From Mycobacterium sp. Root265 (GTDB lineage Bacteria > Actinomycetota > Actinomycetes > Mycobacteriales > Mycobacteriaceae), in the NCBI RefSeq assembly GCF_001428895.1, contig NZ_LMJA01000031.1, positions 625,010-689,009 on the forward strand: DNA of 64,000 bases, read 5' to 3'. The translations under genes were made by a program, and so were the position numbers. The notes under the pieces are model-generated. The model ran no database searches, was not told the DNA's origin, and saw nothing but the letters and a program-made list of their open reading frames with translations. Below, one piece after another: positions 9,245-17,953 of this stretch; the first letter of the stretch is position 1, and each line of letters opens with the position of its first letter.

Positions 9245-11152
9245 CTACCGCTTCCGGTTCGGCTTGGCGTACCGCACCTCGCGGGCGATCGCGTCGAGAT
9301 CTCCGCCGTCGTACATTTCATCGACGAGATCGCCGAACGATGCAAGGATGACCGCCCGCCTGATGGTGCCCTTGGCTGTCAGTTCGCCTGCCGACACTGA
9401 CAATTCCCGCGGGAGGACTCGATACTTCTTGAGCTGGTGAGGCCGTGACAACTCGGCGTTCACCTCGTCGAGCCACCCGCTGACAGCGTCGTCGAGTTCT
9501 TGTGCGGTCAGTTTCGTGGCTTCCTGGCTCACGCTCAACAACACCGAAAGGTACTTCCGCCCGTCGCCCACGACGATCGCCTCATCGATGAGAGGGGCGG
9601 CCTTGAGCCGCACTTCGATCGGCTGCGGGTTCACCATCTTGCCCCCGCTGGTTTTCAGAACATCTTTCAGTCGGCCGATGATCTTCACTTCCCCGTCGGA
9701 TGCGAGCTCGGCCAGATCCCCCGTGCGATACCAGCCGTCCGACATCGCGGCCGTGGATGCTTCGGGATTCTCCCAGTAACCGACAAACAACGAGGGACTG
9801 CGTAGCTGCAACTCACCTTGGGCGGAGACTCGCAGCTGCCAGCGGGGGTCCGGTAGACATTTGCCGATGGTGCCCGGGGCAGGAAAGGAGCGGTCCCACT
9901 GTGCCAGCACCGATCCGCATGTTTCAGTGGTGCCGAACAGCTCTCGAAGGTCGAGGCCCCATATGTGCCAGAGTGCGGCCACATCCGGGGTCATGCTCCC
10001 GGACGCCGTCCAGGTCACCTGGATGCGATCCATGCCCACTTTGCCCAGCAGTGGGACGAATACCATCTTACGAGTCAACCCATCGGCCGCCCGGACATAC
10101 CAGGGCAATTCCCGTTGCTGCCAGCGCCGAGCAGTGATCGGTCTAGCGACGGCCATCGCCACGCGGTAGCCGAGTCGGAACATCCCGCCCGATTCCGAGA
10201 CTGCGTGCAGCACTTCGGCGGCCAGCTTCTCGTGCATACGCGGCGGCCAAAGCACGGCGGTGGGTCGCACGCTGATAAGTGCGGCGAGCCGTTCGTCGAT
10301 GCTGCAATGGGTGATGACCAGTCGGGTCATGATCGGCGCGTACACCGCGATGAGAGCCGGCGCAACGTGCGACATTCCGAGGAATCCTACGAGATCGTGG
10401 CGAGTGCGCCCGAGATCGGGATAGGACATGGCGAAGCCGAGCACCGAGTACTGGATCGTCCGGTGCGTGTGAGTGACACCCTTGGGTGCGCCCGTCGAAC
10501 CCGAGGTGTAGAACAACCCCGCGGGTTGATCGATATGACCCGCCTCGACCAGTCCTTCGAAGAGCGCGGGATCGCTGGCGGCCAGCCGACGGCCATCGGC
10601 ACGCAGTTGCTCCCACGTTGTTGCTGCGACACCGTCCGCCAAGCCTGCCGGATCGGCGTCGAGCCCGACGGCGAGTCGCAAATGGTCTGGTTGGGGCGTC
10701 AGCGAAGCCAACTTCTCGGCGTCGTTGGCTGTTTCGACAACTATCGCGGTGGCACGGCAGTTGTCCAGGACGTGCCGGATCTCCGCGAGTGAGCTCGTCT
10801 GGTGCACACCTACCGGGATGCCCCCGACGCTGAGGATCGCCAGTGCCGCGACCACCCACTCATGTCGGGTACCAGCAAGGACTGCAACGCGATCACGCGT
10901 TCCGATGCCGTGTCCATGCAAACCGAGCGCGATCTCACGAACTTCATCGAGATAGTCGCGCCAGGTACTCCGGCGCATTGCGCCACCCGACCAACTCTGA
11001 AAGGCGACCGTGTCCGGCTCGAACCGTTCCCGGTCGCAGAGCAGCTGCGGGAAAGTCCGGTCGACGGCCTCGAACGCAGCCACGGACGAAAGCACCGGCA
11101 CACCGGCACTTCTACCGGCACTCGGCGGTGTCATATTGAAATTCTCGCCCAT
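9245..11152 (-). CDS. long-chain-type AMP-forming acyl-CoA synthetase (ligase copy 2)
   Basis: 635 aa. ATP loop TSGSTGAPKG at residues 216-225, then FGTTETCG, RTGDL and KTSGGK motifs in order. It aligns without large gaps to the ligase at 4480-6390 (shared WPPRM.EKLA, FLG.SHVAPAL, KYL.VLLSVS), so the two are paralogues from one duplication. ATG 11152 has GAGGAA eight bases upstream. It converges on the operon end and is transcribed alone from a promoter matching that of the operon, with a leader of about 310 bases. Two ligases may widen acid specificity; this is inference. Confidence 0.9.
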   Translation of the reverse strand: MGENFNMTPPSAGRSAGVPVLSSVAAFEAVDRTFPQLLCDRERFEPDTVAFQSWSGGAMRRSTWRDYLDEVREIALGLHGHGIGTRDRVAVLAGTRHEWVVAALAILSVGGIPVGVHQTSSLAEIRHVLDNCRATAIVVETANDAEKLASLTPQPDHLRLAVGLDADPAGLADGVAATTWEQLRADGRRLAASDPALFEGLVEAGHIDQPAGLFYTSGSTGAPKGVTHTHRTIQYSVLGFAMSYPDLGRTRHDLVGFLGMSHVAPALIAVYAPIMTRLVITHCSIDERLAALISVRPTAVLWPPRMHEKLAAEVLHAVSESGGMFRLGYRVAMAVARPITARRWQQRELPWYVRAADGLTRKMVFVPLLGKVGMDRIQVTWTASGSMTPDVAALWHIWGLDLRELFGTTETCGSVLAQWDRSFPAPGTIGKCLPDPRWQLRVSAQGELQLRSPSLFVGYWENPEASTAAMSDGWYRTGDLAELASDGEVKIIGRLKDVLKTSGGKMVNPQPIEVRLKAAPLIDEAIVVGDGRKYLSVLLSVSQEATKLTAQELDDAVSGWLDEVNAELSRPHQLKKYRVLPRELSVSAGELTAKGTIRRAVILASFGDLVDEMYDGGDLDAIAREVRYAKPNRKR

Positions 11153-11455
11153 CAGATCTGTTCCTCGGAGAAATTCGACAGTTTACGGCCGGGTACCGTA
11201 AAACGACTTGCGGTTGTTCGCCAGCTTCCTGGCACAGGACGTGATCGATTGTCGCCGTGTCGTTCTCCCGTAAACCTCTTGCGCGGCCCACGTCGACACC
11301 GAGCAGCCTGGGTAGTACCGGTCAACGCGAACCGAGCGGCACACGGGATGGTGATCCTCCCAGAACGCGTCGATCCGCACTGCCTCGCAGGAACGCACAC
11401 CGCCGAGAACGGCTGCCGGCCGTCGCCTGACCGGGTACTGCGAGAACTGCGAACA
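11153..11455 (-). other. long untranslated leader of ligase copy 2
   Basis: About 300 bases lie between the predicted transcription start (near 11462) and the ligase start. A 94-codon open frame (11183-11467) begins at an ATG inside the promoter block, upstream of the likely transcription start, and has no recognisable domain. No hairpin or riboswitch-like pattern was evident. It may be the decayed remainder of genes present in the other copy. Confidence 0.35.
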
Positions 11456-11497
11456 GTGAATGGACATTAACGTAATTCGGTGGCGATGGCTTGTCAA
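11456..11497 (-). promoter_or_regulatory. mirror promoter/operator of ligase copy 2
   Basis: Read on the minus strand: TTGACA (11497-11492), 17 bases, TACGTT (11474-11469), inside TTACGTTAATGTCCATTCAC (11475-11456). Spacing, both hexamers and 19 of 20 bases of the block equal those at 1521-1562. The core ACGTTAATGT is an imperfect palindrome (8 of 10 positions), as expected for a TetR operator. Confidence 0.65.
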
Positions 11498-11611
11498 CTG
11501 TTTGTCTCCGATCGGTCCACAGTCAGACACGTAAGACCAGTTCCGAGAGTCTACAGACGGAGCTGACGGGCCTGCTGGTCGGGTTCGCCCTCTTGCCGTG
11601 AACTACTGTTC

Positions 11612-11631
11612 TAATATTAATGATGAGTTAC
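11612..11631. promoter_or_regulatory. possible degenerate operator upstream of TetR copy 2
   Basis: TAATATTAATGATGAGTTAC matches the promoter block of 1543-1562 at about 13 of 20 positions, including TTAATG..GA.T.AC, and lies in an AT-rich island upstream of the TetR gene. It could be an autoregulatory site; the match is weak and could be chance. Confidence 0.25.
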
Positions 11632-11714
11632 TTCGCATCGTCATATTCGCCTCTGCGGGCCCCGCCGAGGTGCGCACCCCGAACGGCACGTACAGACTGG
11701 ATATCGTAATCGGC

Positions 11715-12308
11715 ATGACTGAAGACCGACCCCGCGCGCAAGGCTTTCGGCGAGAGCTGTTGCTGAAGGTCGCTGCAGACCTGTTCTTGGAGCATCCCTA
11801 CGATTCGGTCACCGTCGGCATGCTGTGCGCGAAGGCGGGTATCTCGGCGCCAGGTCTGTACCGCCACTTTCAGAATAAGCAGGCCGTGCTCATCGCCGTC
11901 GTGGAGAACCCTATTGGTTCACTCCACGAGTTCGCCCGCAAAACTGCGGAGGAGACGACGGACCCGCATGCTGCGCTGATCTCCATGGTGGAGTTCCACA
12001 TCCGAAGCGTGGTGGAGGGGCCGCCGACTCCGCTCATCTTCCTCAAGAATGAGCACGCTCTTCCCGAGGCGGACCGACGACGCATTCGTCGGGCCATGAA
12101 TCTCTATGCCGAAGAATGGATCTCGGTGGTGGCGATCCTCCGCCCGGATTTGTCGGATCCTGCGGTGCGGCTGCTGACGCAGACGGTCTTCTCGATGCTC
12201 AATGCCGCTGCGACCCTGCACAAGGGCCTCGACCACGAGACGATCATCGCCACGATGTCGACGGCGGCCTATCAGGCTCTCACGGCATCCTCTCGACCAC
12301 GAGCCTGA
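11715..12308 (+). CDS. TetR family transcriptional regulator (copy 2)
   Basis: 197 aa from ATG 11715. N-terminal helix-turn-helix (LLLKVAADLFLEHPYDSVTV, GLYRHFQNK), with the same ligand-domain landmarks as the TetR at 753-1376. An in-frame GTG at 11598 would add 39 residues with no family match and is not favoured; no strong ribosome site is seen at 11715, so the exact start is uncertain. It diverges from ligase copy 2, mirroring the other TetR-operon pair. It probably binds the shared element; whether both repressors see the same ligand is unknown. Confidence 0.82.
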   Translation: MTEDRPRAQGFRRELLLKVAADLFLEHPYDSVTVGMLCAKAGISAPGLYRHFQNKQAVLIAVVENPIGSLHEFARKTAEETTDPHAALISMVEFHIRSVVEGPPTPLIFLKNEHALPEADRRRIRRAMNLYAEEWISVVAILRPDLSDPAVRLLTQTVFSMLNAAATLHKGLDHETIIATMSTAAYQALTASSRPRA

Positions 12309-12315
12309 TCGTGTG

Positions 12316-13470
12316 TTATTTCAAGAGCGCGCGCCCCATCACCACCCGCTGTATTTGATTTGTGCCTTCATAGATCTGGGTGATCTTGGCATCGCGCATC
12401 ATCCGCTCGACCGGAAAGTCGACGGTGTAGCCGGCACCCCCGAACAGCTGGACGGCGTCGGTGGTGACCTCCATGGCGATATCCGAGGCAAAGCACTTCG
12501 ACGCAGCCGATATGAACCCCAGGTTGGCCTCGCCGCGTTCAGCACGGGCCGCGGCGTTATACACCAGCAACCGGGCCGCCTCGATCTTCATCGCCATGTC
12601 GGCAAGCATGAATTGCACGCCTTGAAAATCACTGACAGCCCGTCCGAACTGCTTGCGTCCCGTCGTGTATGCGATCGCCGCGTCCAAAGCACCCTGAGCG
12701 ATACCGACCGCCTGGGCGCCGATGGTAGGACGGGTGTGGTCCAGAGTGGCCAACGCCGTCTTGAAGCCGGTGCCCGGCTCGCCGATCATCCGGTCACCGG
12801 GGATCCGGCAGTGCTCGAAATACAACTCGACGGTCGGTGAGCCCTTGATACCGAGCTTGCGCTCCTTCGGACCGACGGTGAAGCCTTCGTCGTCGATGTG
12901 GACGGCGAATGCCGAGATTCCGTTGGCACCCTTGTCCGGATCGGTCACCGCCATCACCGTGTACCAGGTTGATCTGCCGCCGTTGGTTATCCAGGCCTTG
13001 GAACCGTCGAGAATCCAGTCGTCACCGTCGGCTTTGGCACGCGTTCGCATGCCTGCGGCATCACTGCCCGCCTCACGTTCGGACAGCGCGTAGGAGGCGA
13101 GGTGGCCGTTCACCAGGTCCGGCAGTACCTGTTTCTTCAGGCCTTCCGACCCACGCAGGATCAACCCCATCGTGCCCAGCTTGTTGACCGCCGGGATCAG
13201 CGACGCCGAAGCGTCGACCCGGGCCACCTCTTCGATGACGATGCAGATGGCCACCGAGTCGGCGCCCTCACCGCCGTACTCCTCGGGCACGTGGACCGCG
13301 TTGAAACCCGAGGCATTCAACGCATCGAGGGCCTCTTGCGGAAATCGTGAGTTCTCATCAACGTCCGCGGCGTGCGGAGCGATCTCCTTCTCGGCGAGTG
13401 CGCGGATCGAGGCGCGCAGTTCGTGGTGTTCCTTCGGCAGATCGAACAAATCGAACGACGACTGGACCAT
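12316..13470 (-). CDS. fadE25: acyl-CoA dehydrogenase, FadE25-like
   Basis: 384 aa, near-collinear with mycobacterial FadE25 (recognised from memory: ALAEKEIAPHAA.VDE, VPEEYGG.GADSVA, YALSEREAGSDAA, VGPKERKLGIKGSPT). The catalytic-type Glu occurs in QIYEGTNQIQ near the C-terminus, as in short/medium-chain enzymes. It introduces the alpha-beta double bond into an acyl-CoA using FAD and passes electrons to ETF. ATG 13470 follows a perfect AAAGGAGG site; upstream codons to 13506 are excluded. It lies convergent and only 7 bases from the TetR stop. The E2 gene upstream on the same strand ends 77 bases away. Confidence 0.9.
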   Translation of the reverse strand: MVQSSFDLFDLPKEHHELRASIRALAEKEIAPHAADVDENSRFPQEALDALNASGFNAVHVPEEYGGEGADSVAICIVIEEVARVDASASLIPAVNKLGTMGLILRGSEGLKKQVLPDLVNGHLASYALSEREAGSDAAGMRTRAKADGDDWILDGSKAWITNGGRSTWYTVMAVTDPDKGANGISAFAVHIDDEGFTVGPKERKLGIKGSPTVELYFEHCRIPGDRMIGEPGTGFKTALATLDHTRPTIGAQAVGIAQGALDAAIAYTTGRKQFGRAVSDFQGVQFMLADMAMKIEAARLLVYNAAARAERGEANLGFISAASKCFASDIAMEVTTDAVQLFGGAGYTVDFPVERMMRDAKITQIYEGTNQIQRVVMGRALLK

Positions 13471-13547
13471 CGGTCCTCCTTTGGGCAAGGGGTGGCTGTG
13501 GCACATTCAGGTGCGGGTGTGTCGGCGATGACCGTCAATCACCTCGA

Positions 13548-14639
13548 TCACGACTCCAGACGGCTCCGTACCGCGGTCAGATAGCGCGCTGCATCGGCAC
13601 CGTCGATTGTCCGATGGTCGTAGGTAAGTGACAGGTACGCCATGGACCGGGTACGGATCAGCAATGCGCCATCGCTGTCACGTTCGGGTACAAGGCGTTC
13701 CGTGGCAGCACCAATCCCCAGGATCGCCGACTGGGGCTGGTTGATGATCGGTGTGTCGAAAAGTGCACCACGACTGCCGGTGTTGGTGATCGTAAAGGTG
13801 CCACCGCTCATGTCGTCGGGCCGTATCGAGCCGTCGCGCACCGCCGCAGCCGCCCTCGCGATGGCCGCGCCCACCTCCATGACATCGAGGTGCTGGGCAT
13901 CGCGGATCACCGGGACCATGAGACCCTTCGGACCGTCCACCGCCACTCCCAAGTGCACTGAACCGTGGTAGGTCACCTCAGTGCAGTCGGCGTTGACCGT
14001 GGCGTTGATGACGGGATGCGCTGCCAGCGCGTCGACCGCGGCTACCACGATGAAGGGCAGATAGGACAGCCGGGAGCCGGTGCGGTCGAGAAAGTCCTGT
14101 TTCATCTCCGCACGCCGCGCCGCGATCAAGCTGAGGTCGGATTCAACGACCGTCGTCAATTGTGCTGCGGTCTGGAGTGATTCGACCATTCGACGGGCGA
14201 TGGTCCGGCGAATCCGGGGCAACTTCTCAACACGATCGACCCCGATCCCAGCGTCGGGCTGCTCTGGTGATGGCGGGTGCGGAGGCGAGGAGATCGCCGA
14301 TTCCGTTGCTTCGGACGCCGGCACCGGTTCGGGTTCGGGTTCGGGAGGGGGCGGCGCACATGCATCCGCGGCCGGGGTCACCGGTGCGGAGACGTCGAGT
14401 CTCGCGATAACGGCGCCCACCGACACAACGGCGTCCTCGGCTTCCACGACTTCCAGCAAGGTGCCGGCCGCGGGGGCCGCAATTTCGGTATCCACCTTGT
14501 CGGTGGCGACTTCCAGGAGTGGTTCGTCGATTTCCACGGAATCCCCGACCGACTTGAGCCACCGGGTGATGGTCGCCTCGGTGACCGCCTCGCCCAGATT
14601 GGGCAATCTCACCGCGATGTCGTTCTCGGCAGCAGACAT
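13548..14639 (-). CDS. dihydrolipoamide acyltransferase (E2) of a 2-oxoacid dehydrogenase complex, no visible E3-binding domain
   Basis: 363 aa. One lipoyl domain (residues about 8-85, lipoylated Lys48 in TDKVDTEI), a Pro/Glu-rich linker (about 100-135), then the catalytic acyltransferase core starting at RIRRTIARRM with the active-site DHRTIDG at 341-347 (His342). The peripheral-subunit-binding domain that usually docks E1/E3 is not visible between linker and core, which makes this E2 unusually compact. The start follows the E1 stop by one base, so E1 and E2 are translationally coupled. It transfers an acyl group from E1 to CoA. Confidence 0.88.
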   Translation of the reverse strand: MSAAENDIAVRLPNLGEAVTEATITRWLKSVGDSVEIDEPLLEVATDKVDTEIAAPAAGTLLEVVEAEDAVVSVGAVIARLDVSAPVTPAADACAPPPPEPEPEPVPASEATESAISSPPHPPSPEQPDAGIGVDRVEKLPRIRRTIARRMVESLQTAAQLTTVVESDLSLIAARRAEMKQDFLDRTGSRLSYLPFIVVAAVDALAAHPVINATVNADCTEVTYHGSVHLGVAVDGPKGLMVPVIRDAQHLDVMEVGAAIARAAAAVRDGSIRPDDMSGGTFTITNTGSRGALFDTPIINQPQSAILGIGAATERLVPERDSDGALLIRTRSMAYLSLTYDHRTIDGADAARYLTAVRSRLES

Positions 14640-14640
14640 G

Positions 14641-16980
14641 TCACACCCCGCCCAGCAGATCCAGGGCTGCGCCAACGATGCTGTCGGTGTCGATGCCGTG
14701 GTACCGGTACACGTCTTCAAGCGAGCCGACCTGACCGAACCGGCTGACGCCCAATTGGGTTCCCGGCACACCGTTGACGGCAGGGAGGAACGCCAGGGTG
14801 TGCGGATGACCGTCGAGCACAGTGAGCATCGGAGCGGCCCGGCCGGCCGGGAACAGCTGATCCAGGATCCATGTCGGCGCGTCGCCACGCCCCTGCCTGG
14901 CTTGTAGAGCCTCGAAAAGCAAACCCGGACTGGTGACACAGACGACGTCGACGTCGACGCCTTGCTGCGCGAGCCGGTCGGCTGCGGCCAAGCTCTCAGT
15001 CATCATGGCGCCCATCCCGACGAGGGTCAGCGCCGGCTCGGCGGCCCGTCGCAATACATATCCTCCGGCCAGTACATGGCGCCGCCGCCGCTCCCTTCCG
15101 GCGGGGTCGCCGGGCACTGCGGCGAGCAGCTGGTCCACGGGCCGCGTGGACAACCGAATGTAAGCCGATGTCCCGTCGGGACGGCCGAGACGGCCGATAC
15201 ACGACAACAACGTCCACTCGACGTCGACGGCGAAGGCCGGCTCGTAGCTGACACAGCCCGGCTGCTCCAGGCCGATCGAGGGCGTCTTGATCGACTGGTG
15301 GGCGCCACCTTCAGCTGCCAACGTGACTCCGGACGGCGTGCCGACAAGAATGGACTGTCCGCCGGCATAGATCCCGTACGACCACGGTTCCAACGCGCGC
15401 TCGACGAAGGGGTCGTACAGAACACCGATGGGCAGCAACGGTTGTCCCCATCGGCTCCACGTTGCCCCGAGCTCGCTCATCAGCCCCACGAGATTGGTCT
15501 CCGCGATGCCGAGTTCCATGTGTTGTCCGGACGGTTTCTCCCGCCAGTGCATGATGGTTTCGGGATCATCGTCGAACCAGTTGCGTCGCTCGCTCGGGGA
15601 CCAGACACCGACCTTGTTCAGCCAGCCGGCCAGGTTCGTCGTCGAGCTCACATCGGGGCTGACGGTCACCACCCGTTTGGCGGCCTCCGGCGCCTGGCGG
15701 CTCAGGTCGAGTAGAACGCGCCCCAGCGCGGCCTGCGTGGTCGCCGTACCCGAAGGAGTGCGCCCCAGGTCTCCCGGTATCGGCGGTGGCGCCAACGTCT
15801 GCACCGGCTCCCGTTTGAGACGCTGCGCCGTCTCCGCACAGAGCCGGCCCGCGGCGGTACCGGGTGCGAATCGTGGCCAGGGATCGTCGACATTGATCCC
15901 CAGTTCGGTGGCCAGTTGCTCGTACTGCTCCGACGTCAGCAACGACGAGTGATTCTGTGGATGTCCTTGTGTCGGTAGGCCACGCCCCTTGATGGTGTAG
16001 GCAATAACGACCGTCGGGCGCGTGTCGTCGATCTGCGCGTACGCTGCACGCAGCGCAGAGAGGTCGTGGCCACCGAGATTGCGGATCGCGTGGAGCAGTT
16101 CCGCATCCTGCAACTCGGCCACCAACGCAGCAATGCCTACCGCCCCCGAGCCCGATCCCGGCAGTCGTTCACGGAGTTCCTCTGCAGTGCAACGCAAGAG
16201 GCGCTGGTACTCGGGATTGGGCATTTCGAGGATCCGCGTGCGCAGGCCGGGGCCGCCCGGACGGGCGAACAACGACTCAAGCAGAGCGCCGAACTTGACC
16301 GTGATCACCTGCCAGCCGGCTGCGGCGAACATGGCTTCCAAGCGCCCAGCGGCGATATTCGGCACCACCCGGTCCAGTGATTGACGATTCAGGTCGACGA
16401 TCCAGACGATCTCGCCGAGGTCCGCCACCGCAGGGTCGAGAATCGCCTCCCAGACCGCACCCTCATCCAGTTCGGCATCACCCACCAGCGAGTACTGGCG
16501 GCCCTTGCCGACAGCACTGATCTGGGTGTCGACATAGCGGCGCGCAATCGCACCCCAAATTGGCGCCGTGGCACCGATTCCCACCGATCCGGTCGAATAG
16601 TCGACCGGATCGGGGTCTTTGGTGCGGCTCGGGTAGGACTGCAGACCACCGAACTCGCGAAGCCTCGGCAGGTAGGACGCATCAAGCTCATCGATGAGGT
16701 AATTGATGGCGTGCAGCACCGGCGATGCGTGTGGTTTGACCGAGACCCGGTCCCCGGGGCGCAACTGCTCGAACCACAGGGATGTCATGATCGACACCAT
16801 CGAAGCACTGGACGCCTGGTGACCGCCGACCTTGAGGCCACTGGTATTCGGTCGAATTCTATTGGCGTGGTGAATGATCGCGGTGGACAACCACAAGATT
16901 CGCTGCTCAATCTCGTGGAGCGCGGCGTGGCTGTTGTCGACTTGGTGGGCAGTGTTTTGCACTGCGGCGTTGCCGGGCAT
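14641..16980 (-). CDS. 2-oxoacid dehydrogenase E1, homodimeric AceE-like
   Basis: 779 aa, a single-chain E1. The thiamine-diphosphate motif runs from GDAELDEGAVWEA (residues 168-180) to Asn198 in VDLNRQSLD, and GGHQAS lies near 53-58, as in AceE-type E1 and transketolases. The C-terminal half has the pyrimidine-binding domain with HMELGIAETN. ATG 16980 has AAGGA seven bases upstream; upstream codons to 17040 are not supported. It decarboxylates a 2-oxoacid and acylates the E2 lipoyl group. It is shorter than typical AceE (about 880-930 aa), so pyruvate is not certain; a branched or pathway-derived 2-oxoacid is possible. Confidence 0.87.
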   Translation of the reverse strand: MPGNAAVQNTAHQVDNSHAALHEIEQRILWLSTAIIHHANRIRPNTSGLKVGGHQASSASMVSIMTSLWFEQLRPGDRVSVKPHASPVLHAINYLIDELDASYLPRLREFGGLQSYPSRTKDPDPVDYSTGSVGIGATAPIWGAIARRYVDTQISAVGKGRQYSLVGDAELDEGAVWEAILDPAVADLGEIVWIVDLNRQSLDRVVPNIAAGRLEAMFAAAGWQVITVKFGALLESLFARPGGPGLRTRILEMPNPEYQRLLRCTAEELRERLPGSGSGAVGIAALVAELQDAELLHAIRNLGGHDLSALRAAYAQIDDTRPTVVIAYTIKGRGLPTQGHPQNHSSLLTSEQYEQLATELGINVDDPWPRFAPGTAAGRLCAETAQRLKREPVQTLAPPPIPGDLGRTPSGTATTQAALGRVLLDLSRQAPEAAKRVVTVSPDVSSTTNLAGWLNKVGVWSPSERRNWFDDDPETIMHWREKPSGQHMELGIAETNLVGLMSELGATWSRWGQPLLPIGVLYDPFVERALEPWSYGIYAGGQSILVGTPSGVTLAAEGGAHQSIKTPSIGLEQPGCVSYEPAFAVDVEWTLLSCIGRLGRPDGTSAYIRLSTRPVDQLLAAVPGDPAGRERRRRHVLAGGYVLRRAAEPALTLVGMGAMMTESLAAADRLAQQGVDVDVVCVTSPGLLFEALQARQGRGDAPTWILDQLFPAGRAAPMLTVLDGHPHTLAFLPAVNGVPGTQLGVSRFGQVGSLEDVYRYHGIDTDSIVGAALDLLGGV

Positions 16981-17094
16981 CGAGGTCCTTGTCGGTCGGC
17001 GTCGTGTTGGAGCGGGATCGCTGCACTGGACCCAGATCATGGGTCTGCGGCCCCTCCCTGTGCGGGTCCCCGGATGAGGGTTGCCCGGCGTAGT

Positions 17095-17111
17095 GGTGAC
17101 GCATTGTCACC
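17095..17111. promoter_or_regulatory. inverted repeat between AsnC-type regulator and E1/E2 operon
   Basis: GGTGAC-N5-GTCACC is a perfect 6-bp inverted repeat in the 261-base divergent intergenic region, about 115 bases upstream of the E1 start. It is a candidate site for the Lrp/AsnC regulator encoded next door. No other feature stood out in this intergenic stretch. Confidence 0.4.
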
Positions 17112-17241
17112 CGAGGTACGGTTCGCTCGTGCAAAAAGTCACCCTCAGTGGACCAGCGGCTCTCCGTCTGCGCAAGATGCGGCCGCCTTTATACGCAATC
17201 TGCTCACTTTCCGGCACTCCGGACTCAGCAGGCTGGGCATT

Positions 17242-17739
17242 ATGACCAACAAAACGCGCATCGACGCGATCGACGCGATCGACGCCAGGATCATCAAGGC
17301 GCTCAGCGACGACGCGCGCGCAACCGTGATAGCGCTCGCCGACACAACCAAGGTCTCCCGCAATACCGTTCAGGCGCGCCTGAACAAGCTGGAAAACCAA
17401 CATGTGTTCAGATCGCTCGAACGCCGGATCGATCCTGCCGCACTCGGGTACCCGCTCACTGCATTCATCCTGACGCGGGTGACTCAGCGCAAACTCGCAC
17501 AGATCGCCGACGCCCTCGAACAGGTTCCTGAAGTGATCGAAGTCCATGGGCTGGGCGGAGTCACCGACTTGATGATTCACGTGGTGGCGCGCGAAGCCGA
17601 TGACCTCTACCGGATAGCCGGCCGAATCTTGGACATCGATGGTGTCGAACAGACAACGACCTCGCTGGTGATGCGCAAACTGGTCGACTACAGAATCACG
17701 CCACTGCTCGACGACCTCATTCACCAAACAGGAAAGTGA
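17242..17739 (+). CDS. Lrp/AsnC family transcriptional regulator (BkdR-like context)
   Basis: 165 aa. The N-terminal winged-helix is recognisable (IDARIIKALSDDARATVIAL, VSRNTVQARLNKLE), followed by the RAM ligand-binding domain (VIEVHGLGGVTDLMIHVVA). Lrp-type regulators often sit divergent from 2-oxoacid dehydrogenase operons and sense amino or keto acids, so it probably controls the E1/E2 pair. The N-terminus carries a short tandem repeat (IDAIDAID, three near copies of ATCGACGCG at 17262-17285) that lengthens the first helix. The long upstream open frame to 16381 is antisense to E1 and is not real. Confidence 0.88.
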   Translation: MTNKTRIDAIDAIDARIIKALSDDARATVIALADTTKVSRNTVQARLNKLENQHVFRSLERRIDPAALGYPLTAFILTRVTQRKLAQIADALEQVPEVIEVHGLGGVTDLMIHVVAREADDLYRIAGRILDIDGVEQTTTSLVMRKLVDYRITPLLDDLIHQTGK

Positions 17740-17953
17740 TCGATCTGCCCAGTGATCAACGTCCTATACCTCGTTGGACTTGGCAAAATGCTCGATTTCG
17801 CTCATACCCGTTGCCCGACAGTGCAACAGGGGTATTGACTGGACAGCACTTCGTCCGACGTCCGCCGTCAGTCAGCGACGGAGGGCGGGGAAGTACACGA
17901 GCGGCTACTCCGTCAGTCGGTCAAGAGACTTTATCCCGAGGAGGAACGCCGCG

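Noticed and set aside
11183-11467. 94-codon minus-strand frame in the leader of ligase copy 2
   Set aside because: Its ATG lies within the promoter block, upstream of the predicted transcription start, and the product has no recognisable family; the counterpart frame at the mirror promoter stops after 8 codons.
17262-17285. Tandem repeat ATCGACGCG as a regulatory repeat
   Set aside because: It lies inside the AsnC coding region and encodes IDAIDAID; it is a coding microrepeat.
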